A stretch of 64,000 nucleotides of DNA. It comes from Elmis aenea. Its lineage: Eukaryota; Arthropoda; Insecta; Coleoptera; Elmidae. This document shows positions 25,501-37,225 of the stretch, one piece after another; within the stretch, counting starts at the first letter, position 1, and every line of letters starts with the position of its first letter. The stretch is taken from contig OX393576.1 of NCBI GenBank assembly GCA_947652605.1, positions 54,908,966-54,972,965 of the forward strand. Reading direction: 5' to 3'. The notes under the pieces were generated by a model. The model did not search any database. It was not told the DNA's origin and saw nothing but the letters and a program-made list of their open reading frames with translations. The translations under genes were made by a program, and so were the position numbers.

Positions 25501-28500
25501 GTTCCTCGCAGTTCTCTTCGTTTTCGCCATCTTCGCAATCATTCTGACCAGAAATGAGCAAACCTGCACTCGAAACCGCTGATTCGGCGACACTGTGTTC
25601 TGGTATATTTGGGCTACCACTTTTGACTATACTAGGCATGTGCAATCGAAATTTTTCTAAAAAGCTTGGTTCTGGCTGGACGGCTTCGTGGGAGTCGAGC
25701 GATAATCGAGACGACCTTTCAACGACATCTAACAAACTTGAACCTGAAACGAGAATTTGAGTGGATGAAAATAAAACTTACAACAAACTTAAAGTTTGGT
25801 ACCTCCTTCGGTAGATGCCGATAATCTCCTAGCAGCTTGTCGTCTCGCTGCCCAACGGAAATGAGCTGCTCCTAACACGACATATCGTAATTTATTCCAT
25901 AAAAGTTGGCTTGAGCTTTCCTGGGATGGCCAGTGAGCTTCTAACACACAACGATTGTACAACCTGAGGGCAAAAGTTATAAAAATCAATTTAAGGAAGC
26001 AAACAATCTAAATTTTCAAAAAAAATTTGATTCAAAACTAATTATTTGGTAATTGTTGAACAGTCTGCTTAATCGAGACACCGCTTAATCGGGACAGCCG
26101 CTTATTTGGGCCAAATATTAAAAGAACAAAAATCACTGTATTTGTTTTGTTGTAATTTGGTAATGTTGATCATATCATGTAACTAGAAATTTTAGGGGTT
26201 TTCGAATGACATATTAACCCCTTAACGTACACGCTCGTGACATATACGAGCGCGCCGTACTGGAAATTTTACACGCGCTCGTATATGTCATGAGCGACCG
26301 TTGTATGACATAATACAAATCTTTATCTGTTCGTGCTTTCGCTTACTTCATAGAATACTTTGTTTTTGTAGTTTACTATTGCATAGTGGATGTCGCAGGA
26401 TCGAATTATTAAAATAATTTTTACGTCATTTTGAATTGTTATGGTTACATGGCTTTTTTAAATAGTTATTTGTGTTACGCAGGTGAACTAAATTGAATTT
26501 AATTAATTAAATTATCGTAATAGCTAGCGAAAATCTGATATCGGTTTGTAGGGTTATTTTTTTGAGATGAACACGCCCATGTTATCAAACTTTTTATATC
26601 ACTTTCCATTTTGGCACTACAGACGAAAAATTAAATTTCAACGTTTTTAAAAATTTAGCATAACTTCATTATTTATAAAAATAGAACTAAATGTTATAGA
26701 GGTTTTTTGTTAACATTTTTATGCTTAATTTTAATTTTTTTTCTTTATTTTTCTCCATTTTTAACGACGTTTAATTTTTAGATTTCCGTTTTTAGGAGTT
26801 TTTTGACAAAATATTAATTTTTAAAACTTGTGCCCCCAAGTTAAAATATACAGGGTGGTCCAAATTCGATGGGATTGCATGGGAATCTCGGTTAATATTC
26901 AAGATAGAGAAACGGTTAAATTACCAAAAATGTGCAGTTTTTTGAGACAAACTCAAAACCGTTTTCAAAAATATTCTATAATTTCCGGTTTTCGAGTTAT
27001 TGAATAAAAAGTGTTTTTTTGTCATATTAATAATGTGTCATATCTCCGTTATTGTTGTAAATATCGAAAATATTTATAAAGATTATTTTTAGATATTTTT
27101 ATGTTTAATTTGATTATATAAAAAAATATTTTTACGCTCGCCGTTAAAAAGTTATGACAAACTTACTTTTTTTTAAATAGGGGCGATAGTTGGCTATGAC
27201 CTATTTAAATTCCTTACTTTTTTCTCATTCCAAATATATAAGGGTTGATGTATTTATTTTCAATAATACGCAAGTTACGAAGGTTTTTTAGTTTTGTTTT
27301 TAAAGAAAATCATAGTAGGCTGTGAAAACATTGTAAATATTTGAACAACAACATAGTCGGAATCAGCAGTAATGTAGTATATTGCTGTTTATCTCATGTT
27401 CAAAAATTTTTGATGTTTATCTCAACAACAACTTAAAAAACCTTGGTTACTTGTACCATATAAGTTTTATAAGGTTTTACACCTAGTTTTTTTTTTGGTT
27501 TTCATAGCCTATGATTTTCTTAAAAAAAACAAACTAAAAAACCTTCGTAACTTGCGTATTTTTGAAAATAAATACATCAACCCTTACATATTTGGAATGA
27601 CAAAAAAATAAGGAATTTAAATAGGTCATAGCCAACTATCGCTTCCATTTAACTTTTTAACGGCGAACGTATATTTTTTTTTTAATATAATCAAATTAAA
27701 CATTAAAATATCTAAAAATAATCTCCATAAATATTTTCGATATTTACAACAATAACGGCGATATGACACATTATTAATATGACAAAAAAACACTTTTTAT
27801 TCAATAACTCGAAAACCGGCAATGATAGAATATTTTTGAAAACGGTTTTGAGTTTGTCTCAAAAAAACTGCACATTTTTGGTAATTTAACCGTTTCTCTA
27901 TCTTGAATATTAACCGAGATTCCCATGCAATCCCATCGAATTTGGACCACCCTGTACTTGCTGCGCCACTGAAAACTGTTTTTTTTTATATTAATTATGT
28001 CTTAGCAATAAATTTCTTCAATAAAAAAAAGTGATTATTTTTTGACCGACTTTTCGAAATTTATGTGTATGTTAAGGGGTTAAAAGGTAACGTATGCAAT
28101 TTAAAATAAGAAAAATAATGATAACGTTTTAGTATATTAAAAACTTCTTAAATATTGTTTTTAGTTTATCTTATTATGATGCTGAAAGCAATGTAAGGTT
28201 GTTCTTACCCGTAAGTTAATGCATTGGGTTGTATGCCCGATTTTTTCATGAGCAGCAGAAGTTTAACGGCCAATAAAGGTCTTGAATGTTCTCCGCAAAG
28301 CTGCATCATGAGGCGATAGCACACCTCGTCACAGGCCAGATGCAGCTGCGTAGCCCGAACCAAAAGGTCGTACGCTTGTTGCAGTATATTCCTTTCTTTG
28401 CCGATATTTAAGGACAGCATACTGGGCAATGCCATGAAATATAGCGTGTGACAAGTTCCTAATAGGCAACGAGCCCAAAGATCGGGAGCACGAACCCATT

Positions 28501-31500
28501 TACTAAAATTAAAAACGATTGATTAGTTGTTACAAAACGGAACTCTGATGTCGTATTACCGAGCCAACTTCTGCGCTGATTTAATTTCGTGTTTAGTTCT
28601 ACGGGCCATGGGCGATCCCGGTATAGCTGTATGATGCAACGACGTTAAGAGATTATGCCGTTTGCTTGTAAGTAAATCATGATCTAACACAAATGAAGAA
28701 TATGTGTAGGTACCACCTGCAAAAATTTAATTTAAAAAAAATTAAACAATGAAATTTGTACTAGTTGGAATAAAAACAATTGAAGATTGGATCTTCTTAA
28801 TATAAAAACAATTGAAGATGGAACCTAACGAGTATAGAAAACTGGATCTTGCTAATATAAAAACATTTGAAGTCTAGCAGACCTTGTTAATATAAAAGTA
28901 ATTATTGAAGATGGGTCCTCATTGGTACAAAAATAATTGAAGATTGGATCTTGTTAATATAAAAACAATTGAAGTCTAGCAGACCTTGTTAATATAAAAG
29001 TAATTGAAGATGGGTTCTCATTGGTATAAAAATAATTGAAGATTGGATCTTGTTAATATAAAAACAATTGAAGTCTAGCAGACCTTGTTAATATAAAAGT
29101 AATTGAAGATGGGTTTTCATTGGTATAAAAATAATTGAAGATTGGATCTTGTTGATATAAAAACATTTGAAGTCTAGCAGACCTTGTTAATATAAAAGTA
29201 ATTATTGAAGATGGGTCCTCATTGGTACAAAAATAATTGAAGATTGGATCTTGTTAATATAAAAACAATTGAAGTCTAGCAGACCTTGTTAATATAAAAG
29301 TAATTGAAGATGGGTTCTCATTGGTATAAAAATAATTGAAGATTGGATCTTGTTAATATAAAAACAATTGAAGTCTAGCAGACCTTGTTAATATAAAAGT
29401 AATTGAAGATGGGTTTTCATTGGTATAAAAATAATTGAAGATTGGATCTTGTTAATATAAAAACATTTGAAGTCTAGCAGACCTTGTTAATATAAAAGTA
29501 ATTGAAGATGGGTCCTCATTGGTATAAAAATAATTGAAGATTGGATCTTGTTAATATAAAAACAATTGAAGAGACCTTACGAGTATAAAAAACTGGATCT
29601 TGTTAATATAAAAACAATTGAAGTCTGGCAGACCCTGTTAATATAAAAACAATTGAAGATGGATCTCATTAGCATAAAAATAATTGAAGATTGCATCTTG
29701 TAAATATAAAAAAAATTGAAGAGCGGACTTTATTAGTGTTAAAATAATTGAAGATCGGATCTTGTTATCATAGAAACAATTGAAGTTTGTTTGAACTGAC
29801 CTTGAGGTGGTGGTTCTGGTGGTAACAAAAATACAGTACGCTCACTAGCATGAGTCAAGTCAGGCTCTAACAACCGAATTTCAGTCTCTTCGTTACTTAG
29901 TCTTTCGGTGCAATCATCGAAAAACGTTAATCCTTGGTCCCCGTCGGTAACAAAACTTCGCTCCTCTATGAAACGAATGAACATCTGGGTCCTCATCAAC
30001 AAAGAAAAAAATTTGTGGTGGGATTTGTCTCGGGACTTAAGAAACTCATTCAACTGGAACAGCGCTTGTGGGTCCGTAGTGCCAACAGTTGGAGCTTTCG
30101 TAATTGGCAGAAGGTAAAACCGATAGCCCTTTAAAGTAGATGCCATGAATTTTAGAAACGCGTCTTGTATCTCCAGTTCTTGCATTTGCTGTTAAAAAGA
30201 TAAAGATGAAAAAGTTGAAGATGAAATGATGTAAAGATTTACCTCTTTTCTTCGTTTTTGAAATTCCACTTCTACGTCTGTGTCGGAACTGTTGTCGTAA
30301 ATGGGTGGATTGTTTCGATATTGGTAGTACAGGCGATCTAGGGTCGCTTTAAGAACTTTGGCTGGACGTTTTGGTAAGAGTTTTATGTTCAACAACTGCC
30401 TCTGTGCTTCACATATCTTAAACGTGAAAAATTGTTAACAGATGGCAGTCAAAAATTATTTCATCACTTACGGTTATAATATTTGTATCAAGATCGATGC
30501 AGTTGACATCACACGGTGGATCGTACAAATCGAAAAATCTTGAATCGACACCAATCAAAAATGGCAACGGTGCGTGTAGAATTTCTACTAACCCTAAAAC
30601 ATTGTTTAATTTTAAATTCAATTCAATTGTTTCAAGCTGATCTTCTTTTATCATTACGGGAAGGTGCAGTCAATTTTTAAAACAATAAATAAGGTAAAGA
30701 ACAGAAATATGATATTCTAATTGCATTCGCATTTTTTTTTTTAAAGCTTACCTAATGGGCACAAAGGAATGTACGGGCACTGCCACTTGAAAGGAAACAA
30801 TAATGACGAAATTGCTTCAGCAACTGCCGTTAGCGTATCTGGTCGTAGTGAATGGATTAATATTTTTTGTTCGGTCAGTATCAACAGAAGAACAAGCAAA
30901 CAATTTTCAGATCCAAGATTTACGAGTAAGTCTCCAAATCCAGCAGCGCTATGAGGAAGAGGAAGTTCTTCTGGCTGTGTCAAGATGACTCTTTCAACAT
31001 TATGTGGTAAAAGTTGTAATAGGGTTCGAGGAGCTGGAAAAGGAACCTCATCCAACAACTGAACTATGTAACGTTCAACAGGGATGGGCTGAGGTTCATT
31101 ACTTGATACCAGATCCTAAAACAAAACACATGTCCTTTTGGGGTAGTGCAAACCATTTTTTCCACAGATATTATACAAGATGTTTTTTCCTATCGTTACT
31201 ACCACAGGGTTTTTAGAAATATAAGAGATAGAGAAACGGCTAAACGAGGAGAGTAGTGCAAAATTTTAGGTCTAAGCAAATAAAATTTCCAAAATTTGGA
31301 AAAAATCAAGGCCTACTCGAATTTTGCAAAATTTTGGTAAATTCATTTATTTTTTTTTGTTATATACCAGGGGTGGCCAAGCTCCTTGATAGTCCGAGCC
31401 ATTTTTCAAAATTTGAAATTTTTTGCGAGCCGCAATTAAATACGTATTTAAAAGGTATTACATATTTTTTTTTTTTACAAAAATTATATTTATTGAAAAC

Positions 31501-34500
31501 ATATAAATAAAAGTACAAAATATGTGTATTGAATTTAAATATTAAAAATTAAACACATTTATTTTACTTCTCTTGATAATTCTTTAAAATTTGGTGAATA
31601 ATTGGTGACAGCACTTCTCAGTAATTCTTTGAGATGCTGGTTAGTTAATACTGATCGGTCAAAATCGGTCTGGAGTCGGTCGATTACGGACGATTACGCC
31701 ACTGTTTATGTTCGTTCGCGCAGTTTTCGATGAGTCATATCATTCTTAACTTGGACGGAAATGAAATTTGTTACAACGTTGCACTTAGTCTTTCATATTT
31801 GTTGTCAGTAATTTAAAAGACATTTTGAAACACATACGGAACGATAATAATTTTTTAAAATATAATAGCACAAAAATTAAAAGGGAACTCGGGTACATTT
31901 ATCGAGAGCCACAAATAATCCTTCAATGAGCCGCATGTGGCTCGCGAGCCGCAGGTTGGCCACCCCTGTTATATACGATTAAAAAACTTTTGAACAAGAT
32001 CTAGATAGTTTGAAGCAGATTTTGTCTAGCTGCATTTGTTTTTGAGATATAACACAAACTTTTTTCATGTGGTAACCATCGAAAAAAAAACAACTGTATA
32101 CATCACTTACATATAAAAAGTATAACCACTTCTCAAACGCATTTGAGAATGGCCAATGCGATAAAACACATATACTTTTGTTCACGTGAAGGACATAATT
32201 CGAGTCGTTTGTGTATTCTAGTAACTCCGTCTGTTCGGGGCTTAATTCGTCTTCGAACTTTTCGTAAAATGTGACTGCAGAGCCGTAGACTTTATGCTTA
32301 GCATCGGAAACGGTTAAAATAAAAGTACTAAAAACTGGTTTTGGTTGAGCAGCCTGTGATGGCCATAATTCTAAAGTTGCTCCCATTGGCAAACAAAACA
32401 AAGGTACAGAATGTGGAAATGGAAAATTTGGAAGTTCTGCCATTGGGTACCTGAAATTTATATAAATTGTTTACCAATTAAAAATTTCATTGAACAATTT
32501 AAAACAAAAAAAGGCGTTTATTTCACTATTCGGGTCCCATATGAACATAAAATACATTTTAAGTTTAATTGATCAATACATCAACTTACACATTAAATAA
32601 GACTCGAAGAGTCAGAAGTACAAAATTTTGAAACAGACTTACAAATAACACCAAAAATCTTGGGGTTTCATTCATGTTTACTGTAAGATTTACAGTCGGT
32701 TAAATTATTTACATGAAAGTTGTGCAGTTTCATGCTCATTAATAATCTAAAGGGAAAATTTAAATATTTTCCTAAGTTCAGAAGTCATTAAGAAAAACTA
32801 AAATTATTTCAGGGTGTTCTATTTCTTTTATATTTTAAAACAGTACAAGACTAAACTTATTTTTTAAAGCAACTTAAAATATAATTATATTAGAATGTAG
32901 CCAATACACAGTTGCTTCAAAAAGGTGTTTACAATTTTTTAATTGTTTTAAAAACAAAGGATATAAAAAAAAATCCTTATAGTGTCCCATAAATAACATC
33001 TAACTAAACTAAGCAAGCTATAATAATTTTCTTTTTAGATTATTTATGTTATTTTATTGGTTTATTATTATGTATTTACAATCAGATTATTGATTATTAG
33101 TGACATTATTAATAAGATTAAAACCGCACGATTTTTATGTCAATTAAATCATTTCGTAGCTATCAAGATAAATGAGACACTCATAGTGGGACGAGTCATT
33201 TGGTGCACCCTGTATTAAACAGATGAAAAATTATTATTCACGTACCTGTACAGAACGGATGGCTTATATGTTAACAACTTGGCTCGATTCATTGATTTTT
33301 TGTAACAGAGAAAAACGTCGCTACCAACGATTCCCTTATTGAGGTTCTTATTGATACAACAGAAGGCATGTGGTGGGGACTCCCCTTTGCTAGCTATGAC
33401 AACACATACATCCGTAACAACTAAAGCATTACAGGCTAATGTGGGAGGACCACGTCGATATGTTATAAAGGTTAGAGCTGTTGAATTATTAACATTCGCC
33501 ACTCGATTCCCCACACTTTCTTTGACAACCTCAGCATCTGCCATTAACCATTCTTTGCCATCGTACATGACACCTTTAAAATAAATAAAAGAGGTCATTT
33601 AATATTAGTTCTTGCATTTTTTGATTTGCTTTTGTTTTTTGTCTAATTATTTTATTGTTTTACGTTTAACCTTTGTTTTAATTAGGTACCTATGTTATGC
33701 TTTAAATACATTAAATTATTTGTATTACCATAATAAACATAAATAATTATAAATTTGTTTTATATAGAAAGGATAGAACAGCAACAGAAAGCTTTAAGTT
33801 GAGCTACAATTTCTTTACAAGTGTCCATTAGATCTTTATTATGCTGTACATCTTATTCAAATTTAAATGATTCTATATTGCCACTTGGGATAAAAAATGT
33901 AAAAATGGAGTATTTATTAATGCTAATTGCAGATAAAAGCTTTAATAATCAGTAATTATCATATCAAATTACGGTAAAATATGATTCAAATAATAAATAC
34001 CTTGGCCAAGAAAACACCATTACTCATCTAATTTCACAAATTACGCAATTTTTTAGGCGTGCATCTATTAAAAATACATATTGAAAGTTTTAGTACATAA
34101 GAAATTGATGTTAATGAAATTTTAGGAAATACGATTAAAGCTATTGTCCATCTTAACTTGAACATACTATATACTAAGGGTCAGCAACCTTGCCGAAGTC
34201 ATTTGATGGCATGCAAAGATTTATTAAGCCAAAATCTTCATTTTTAAATTTGATTGATTATCATGTCAAGGCAGTTTGTGCAAATACATATACTAAAATA
34301 CATAACTCAATAATACCGTTTAGGATTTTTAAAATTTAATAATAGCACTCTGATTTTTTTAAGATTATTGGACAAATACAAAACGAAAATATTGCCAATT
34401 TCTTGCTGTATACAATACCTATACAATTATAAATTTAAACAAGTAAATGGATAATAAAACACTTAGATCATGGTTTTCATCTGCAATCCGATTAGAAATA

Positions 34501-34820
34501 TAATTTTAAACGTACATACCGATATCAACTAAAGGTGGTTTATCTCTTCCTCTCTTATAACAAATATAACACTCCACACTCCGTAAACTACCATGATTTA
34601 AGTCAGCACTTAAACCAGTGGGAGTGCGTGTTATAATCTCATAGTCGGGCGGAACAATTTCACCCAAACTAGGAAATACAATTCCGATATCCGTGATCGG
34701 AGCCTGACTATGGCTCGCTTTTAGATGACCAGCATCAGATAACGCATTGTCATCGAGGGGTTCTAGATTCTCTGGTAATCCAGCGACTACGAAATAGTCG
34801 GCTACTCTTCGTTCATCCAT
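16521..34820 (-). CDS. Crag: Crag / DENND4 Rab guanine-exchange factor
   Basis: Eighteen minus-strand exons in compatible phase give 1601 aa: 34820-34520, 33573-33246, 32450-32111, 31115-30752, 30593-30472, 30416-30243, 30188-29801, 28716-28560, 28502-28209, 25963-25803, 25743-25323, 23108-22821, 20635-20549, 20472-20123, 18805-18263, 17754-17737, 17171-17021, 16839-16521. DENND4 proteins activate Rab10/Rab11; fly Crag binds calmodulin and directs polarised secretion. The start [20 protein letters not shown] and a MABP-type segment (about 44-103) lead into the DENN module: u-DENN ([14 protein letters not shown]) and c-DENN ([20 protein letters not shown]) to d-DENN, about 210-640. A PPR-like helical part ([18 protein letters not shown]) spans about 725-876. 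A low-complexity middle precedes a Cys-rich CxxC pair near 1270-1300 and the conserved C-terminal domain. The 18-nt exon may be alternative. Confidence 0.93.
17737..17757 (-). other. Candidate 18/21-nt microexon of Crag with NAGNAG acceptor
   Basis: On the minus strand, AAGCAG is followed by 18 nt and a GTAAGT donor. Using the second AG gives six codons (Ala-Ser-Arg-Glu-Asp-Leu across the junctions) in phase with both neighbours. Using the first AG adds one Ala codon. Skipping it also keeps frame (Val-Glu-His-Leu), because the length is a multiple of three. Confidence 0.6.
18110..18180 (-). mobile_element. hAT-type terminal remnant
   Basis: Read on the minus strand this begins CAGTGTTGCCAAAGTGTGGT and continues into a run of paired C and G blocks (CCCCCGGGGG), a composition typical of hAT element ends. 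I found no matching second end nearby, so it is a fragment within a Crag intron. A related phrase, CAGTGTTTCTCAAAATGTGG on -, lies at about 25246-25269. Confidence 0.4.
19356..19560. mobile_element. Solitary left end of a CAGGGTG element
   Basis: TA followed by CAGGGTGGGCAAATTTCGAT is the same terminal hallmark as in the foldback elements. No inverted partner was found within the intron. The right boundary is not determined and the end coordinate is arbitrary. A purine-rich tract follows at about 19720-19800. Confidence 0.35.
21193..22497. mobile_element. hAT-like MITE with 8-bp target duplication, carrying a nested foldback
   Basis: The ends CAGGGATGGCATAACGTT (left) and the complementary AACGTTTTCCATCCCTG (right) are flanked by CTTTCAAG (21185-21192) and CTTTAAAG (22498-22505). 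That is an 8-bp duplication with one mismatch, as expected for hAT elements. The inner sequence is rich in repeated TAACGTTA motifs. A foldback element (21329-22167) splits it, so this hAT-like element is the older insertion. It lies in the Crag intron between exons 12 and 13. Confidence 0.8.
21329..22167. mobile_element. Foldback element, CAGGGTGTTTC termini (family A), copy 2
   Basis: It has the same ends as copy 1 at 1942-3002 (CAGGGTGTTTCTTAA, inverted at the right as TTAAGAAACATGCTG), flanked by TA on both sides. The interior repeats the arms of copy 1, including the tract GACCCCTGTTGGTTTT, with a shorter centre. It is nested inside the hAT-like MITE 21193-22497. Confidence 0.85.
23340..23490. 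repeat. Short internal repeats with palindromic GGCC cores
   Basis: A phrase of the form TACTGGCC-TTGGCCAGAAAGTAACTGGTTGCCATGG occurs in two clear copies (about 23400-23432 and 23449-23483) and one diverged copy (about 23340-23370). It lies in a Crag intron. Origin unknown; probably part of a degraded element. Confidence 0.5.
23992..25184. mobile_element. Foldback element, CAGGGTGGTCC termini (family B), copy 1
   Basis: The right end GGACCACCCTG is intact; the left end is mutated to CAGGTAGGTCC. Both are flanked by TA. The arms begin AAATTCGATGGGATTGCATG and pair along about 550 bp each, with the centre near 24590. It is non-coding and lies in the Crag intron between exons 11 and 12. It is highly similar to 26851-27954. 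Confidence 0.85.
26218..28079. mobile_element. piggyBac-like MITE with TTAA flanks, carrying a nested foldback
   Basis: TTAA precedes CCCCTTAACGTACACGCTCG at the left, and the right end GTATGTTAAGGGG is followed by TTAA. The TTAA duplication and CCC-type ends are the piggyBac hallmark. A near-perfect 23-bp hairpin (26232-26254 with 26274-26296) lies just inside the left end. The foldback 26851-27954 is nested in it; without that insert the element is about 760 bp. It is in the Crag intron between exons 9 and 10. Confidence 0.72.
26851..27954. mobile_element. Foldback element, CAGGGTGGTCC termini (family B), copy 2
   Basis: The ends are intact (CAGGGTGGTCCAAATTCGAT and its complement), with TA on both sides. 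The interior follows copy 1 (23992-25184) closely but lacks part of the centre. It is 1104 bp, non-coding and nested in the piggyBac-like MITE. The intact ends suggest it is among the younger insertions here. Confidence 0.88.
28768..29790. repeat. Hierarchical minisatellite in Crag intron
   Basis: About thirty units of 32-35 bp follow the pattern AATTGAAG + variable 6-10 nt + CTT/CAT + GTTAATATAAAAA. Three monomer types (with GATTGGATCTTGTT, GTCTAGCAGACCTTGTT and GATGGGTTCTCATTGG) alternate to form a trimer of about 100 bp. Three trimers form a higher unit of about 299 bp, seen at about 28862, 29160 and 29460, where the variant ACATTTGAAG recurs. The array reaches to within about 10-15 bp of the donor of Crag exon 7 (exon end 29801). 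Confidence 0.92.
31378..31968. mobile_element. hAT-like MITE with perfect 8-bp duplication
   Basis: The ends CAGGGGTGGCCAAGC and GTTGGCCACCCCTG are inverted repeats. They are flanked by the identical octamer TTATATAC at 31370-31377 and 31969-31976. It is 591 bp and non-coding, with further inner complementarity (GCGAGCCGCA). It lies in the Crag intron between exons 3 and 4. The exact duplication suggests a recent insertion. Confidence 0.9.
32811..33208. mobile_element. Possible decayed CAGGGTG element
   Basis: CAGGGTGTTCTATTTC near 32811 and GTGCACCCTG followed by TA near 33208 are in inverted orientation and could be the two ends of an old element of about 400 bp in the Crag intron between exons 2 and 3. 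The inner arms do not visibly pair, so the call is weak. Confidence 0.3.
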
Positions 34821-35748
34821 TATGACAACTTAACCTACACTTTTATTTGAGTAACTTAAAAAACCACATTGTTTACATAAGGCACGTCTTAATGCTGCAT
34901 GTACAAATAGTTAACAACCACTATCCTAAAAAACAGTCAACAATAATAAAAATATGGATTTTGCTGAATAATATACTTTACATACTTCCCATAATACTGA
35001 TAACTTGTTTTGGGAAGTCCTCAGTCATTGTTTGTTAATTCTTTGCAAGAAACTCTTGATTCACTTAAAGTGATAACGATTAACAAAAAATAACATTTCA
35101 TGTTTAATTAATTACAACTACTACGAAGTGGACTTTTGTTGATTGACATTTTTTTTTAAATCTTAACCATTGGTTTGGTGCTATGGAAAGTTAATTGTCC
35201 ACTTTGTGTAACCTGTAAAGTGATCATGCGACAGGGAATGGGGTAATTTTGGCTGTTTTATCTTGGTATTTGAAAACAATTCATTTATTTAAGTTTTCCT
35301 TTAACAAAGTTCTTTGAAAATAAAGTTTTACGTCAAAATTGATTTGCTTGATGTATACAAGGACGCCAACTAGTAGTTGATAGCATCATTATAATATTAT
35401 ATTTGGTTTGTAACAAAACTAATCTCCTAATGTACAGGACCGGTGCAAGGACACTCAAGATGCGTGGAAAAACTTCCACTATTTTGTCATCTGTTCGTTC
35501 CATCCTTTACAAAAGCTTTAAAAAATAAAAAGAATAGAATAAGCACTTGATAAAGTTTTTATTATATTTAAGTTCTTTACATTACTTATAAATCAACTGA
35601 GGAAGTGATAATTACGTACAAATTATTTGAAATTGGACAAACTACTTTAACAAAGAAAATTGACAATATGTAATATCACAAAACCCTTTCGTACTAGGGA
35701 TATGGAACTACTTTACGCTTATTTTACACGATTATTAACATAATAAAA
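34821..35748. other. Intergenic region Crag 5' / Fer1HCH 3'
   Basis: Both flanking genes are on the minus strand, so this is the promoter side of Crag and the 3' side of Fer1HCH. A polyadenylation-type signal for Fer1HCH (AATAAA on -) lies at 35558-35563. No other gene or clear promoter element was seen. Confidence 0.45.
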
Positions 35749-36794
35749 TTAAAGAAGTTTCTTATCAAACAAGAATTCTCCCAGAGCACCATGTTTATCC
35801 ATCATCTTATCAAGATTTGATATCATTCCTGAAAGTTCTCGTTGTCCTTTGTATTGCTCTTCCAAAAATTCACCAGTTAGATAATCAACAAGCTAAAACA
35901 CATATTACAATGATTAACAAAATAAAAAAGAATACCCACACCACATGGTAATTGTTCCACAGACACAATAACTTACATGATAATCGTTGAAATTTTTCCC
36001 TTCTTGCTTAGGGTCTTCACATACTTCAATTACTTCCCGAATTTTTCTGGTTACTTTGGCTTCAAGTTTCAAGGCACCTTTCAAAGCATCAACAGCACTT
36101 ACCCAAGCAATAGTATCTGGTACAACCTATATTATAATAATACCATCAGAAACACGAGTATCACACACAAAAAATACAGCCTTACATGTTTTTTAACTAA
36201 TTTGCTGACATTTGAAGTGAGTTCTCCTCTCATCAGTAAATATGATATCAGTTTTATGGCATGCTGCCGTTCTTCACTAGCAGCATTAAAGAAAAACTGT
36301 GCAAATCCTGGTCTATTTATAGTATCTCTAGCAAAATGGGCTCCCATGGCTAAATATTGCATAGAAGCTTTAAGTTCCTCCTGGATTTGATCTCTCATTT
36401 TTCTCACACATGGGCTTACCATATCAATCCAATCGGTTGGAATATTTGGTTTAACATGTTGGCCTGACGAGAGCAAAGTAAATTATAAACAACGGAAGAT
36501 CACAACAAATATTCTTTATCCTTATCCCATTATATGATTTTTATAACAGTTATATTAAAAAAGTAAATTTTCACCTATTTAAAACAAATGAAATGTCAAC
36601 TTTTACAATCAGCTGATGGGCTCTTTAAATATTCAAAAAACGAACGTCAATTGAATGTTCGATATATTTCTAAGTTTAATATACATATAAATTCATATTA
36701 AATGTGTATACTTACATTGTAATGTGTCTTGGTTTTGGGCATTTGAAACTGCAACGCCAAGGACCAAAACAATTGCTAAAAGTGCAAGTTTCAT
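35749..36794 (-). CDS. Fer1HCH: Secreted ferritin heavy chain homologue
   Basis: Four exons on - (36794-36716, 36463-36186, 36126-35977, 35892-35749) give 216 aa. It encodes the ferroxidase subunit of insect secretory-pathway ferritin, which oxidises Fe(II) and stores it in the 24-mer shell. The protein starts with a signal peptide (MKLALLAIVLVLGVAVSNA), then QNQDTLQCQHV with a Cys that may join intersubunit disulfides. The four-helix bundle carries the ferroxidase residues: Glu in QIQEELKASMQY with the Tyr after it, the EERQH cluster, Glu in KIREVIEVCED and Gln in EEQYKGQ. The C-terminus GALGEFLFDKKLL matches the family's fifth helix. It is divergent from Fer2LCH, with 431 bp between start codons. 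The 5' leader holds an iron-responsive element, so translation is probably repressed when iron is low. Confidence 0.97.
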
Positions 36795-37225
36795 GGTGAC
36801 GATTATTATGACACTATTAACTAAACGCTATGTTCGAGTCGTATTATCTGCAGCCAGCCTTTACACACACTGGTGCAGAAGGTGACTGGAAAATTCGGAA
36901 TTACTAAAGTAACAAAGCACAATTATCTGCGTTTCTATTCGCTGCGAAGTAACCTCTGTATGTTGTGATAAACATGAACTCGCTCCTCGCTCACTCACTC
37001 TTAATTAATTAAAACATACTTGTCCTTGTTTGTTAAATGCGCAGTAAGGCTACGCATGTGCAAACATACATAATCTGTTTTTGTGTTATTAAAATTCACG
37101 TCTAAACTTGTGAACGTTTTGGTCATTCTTCGTGATTACGCTGGCGAGATACCAGGTTAGTTGTTTACTTGTAGAGTATTGTTGAGTATTTATTTTGAGC
37201 TAGATTTGATTTATTTTCAGGGATC
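36795..37225. promoter_or_regulatory. Shared divergent promoter region of the ferritin pair
   Basis: The 431 bp between the two ferritin start codons must carry both transcription starts, unless further upstream exons exist. It includes the Fer1HCH leader with the IRE and a probable 5' UTR intron of Fer2LCH (donor after ACCAG near 37155, acceptor TTTCAG at 37220). I saw no CAGTGN loop on the light-chain side. Confidence 0.6.
36858..36882 (-). promoter_or_regulatory. Iron-responsive element in Fer1HCH 5' leader
   Basis: On the minus strand the RNA has loop CAGUGU (36872-36867) closed by a five-pair upper stem (UGCAC with GUGUA, one G-U), then an unpaired C at 36877, then a four-pair lower stem (CCUU with AAGG). 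This is the canonical IRE layout of a bulged C five bases before the loop. It lies 64 nt upstream of the start codon. IRP1 binding here is the known translational control of insect ferritin heavy chain; binding in this species is inferred. Confidence 0.93.

Noticed and set aside
28768..29790. CRISPR array
   Set aside because: The units are contiguous and lack unique spacers; the order is that of a higher-order minisatellite in an insect intron.
35977..36390. 137-codon plus-strand open frame
   Set aside because: It is antisense to ferritin heavy-chain exons 2 and 3, whose conserved ferroxidase motifs are clear.
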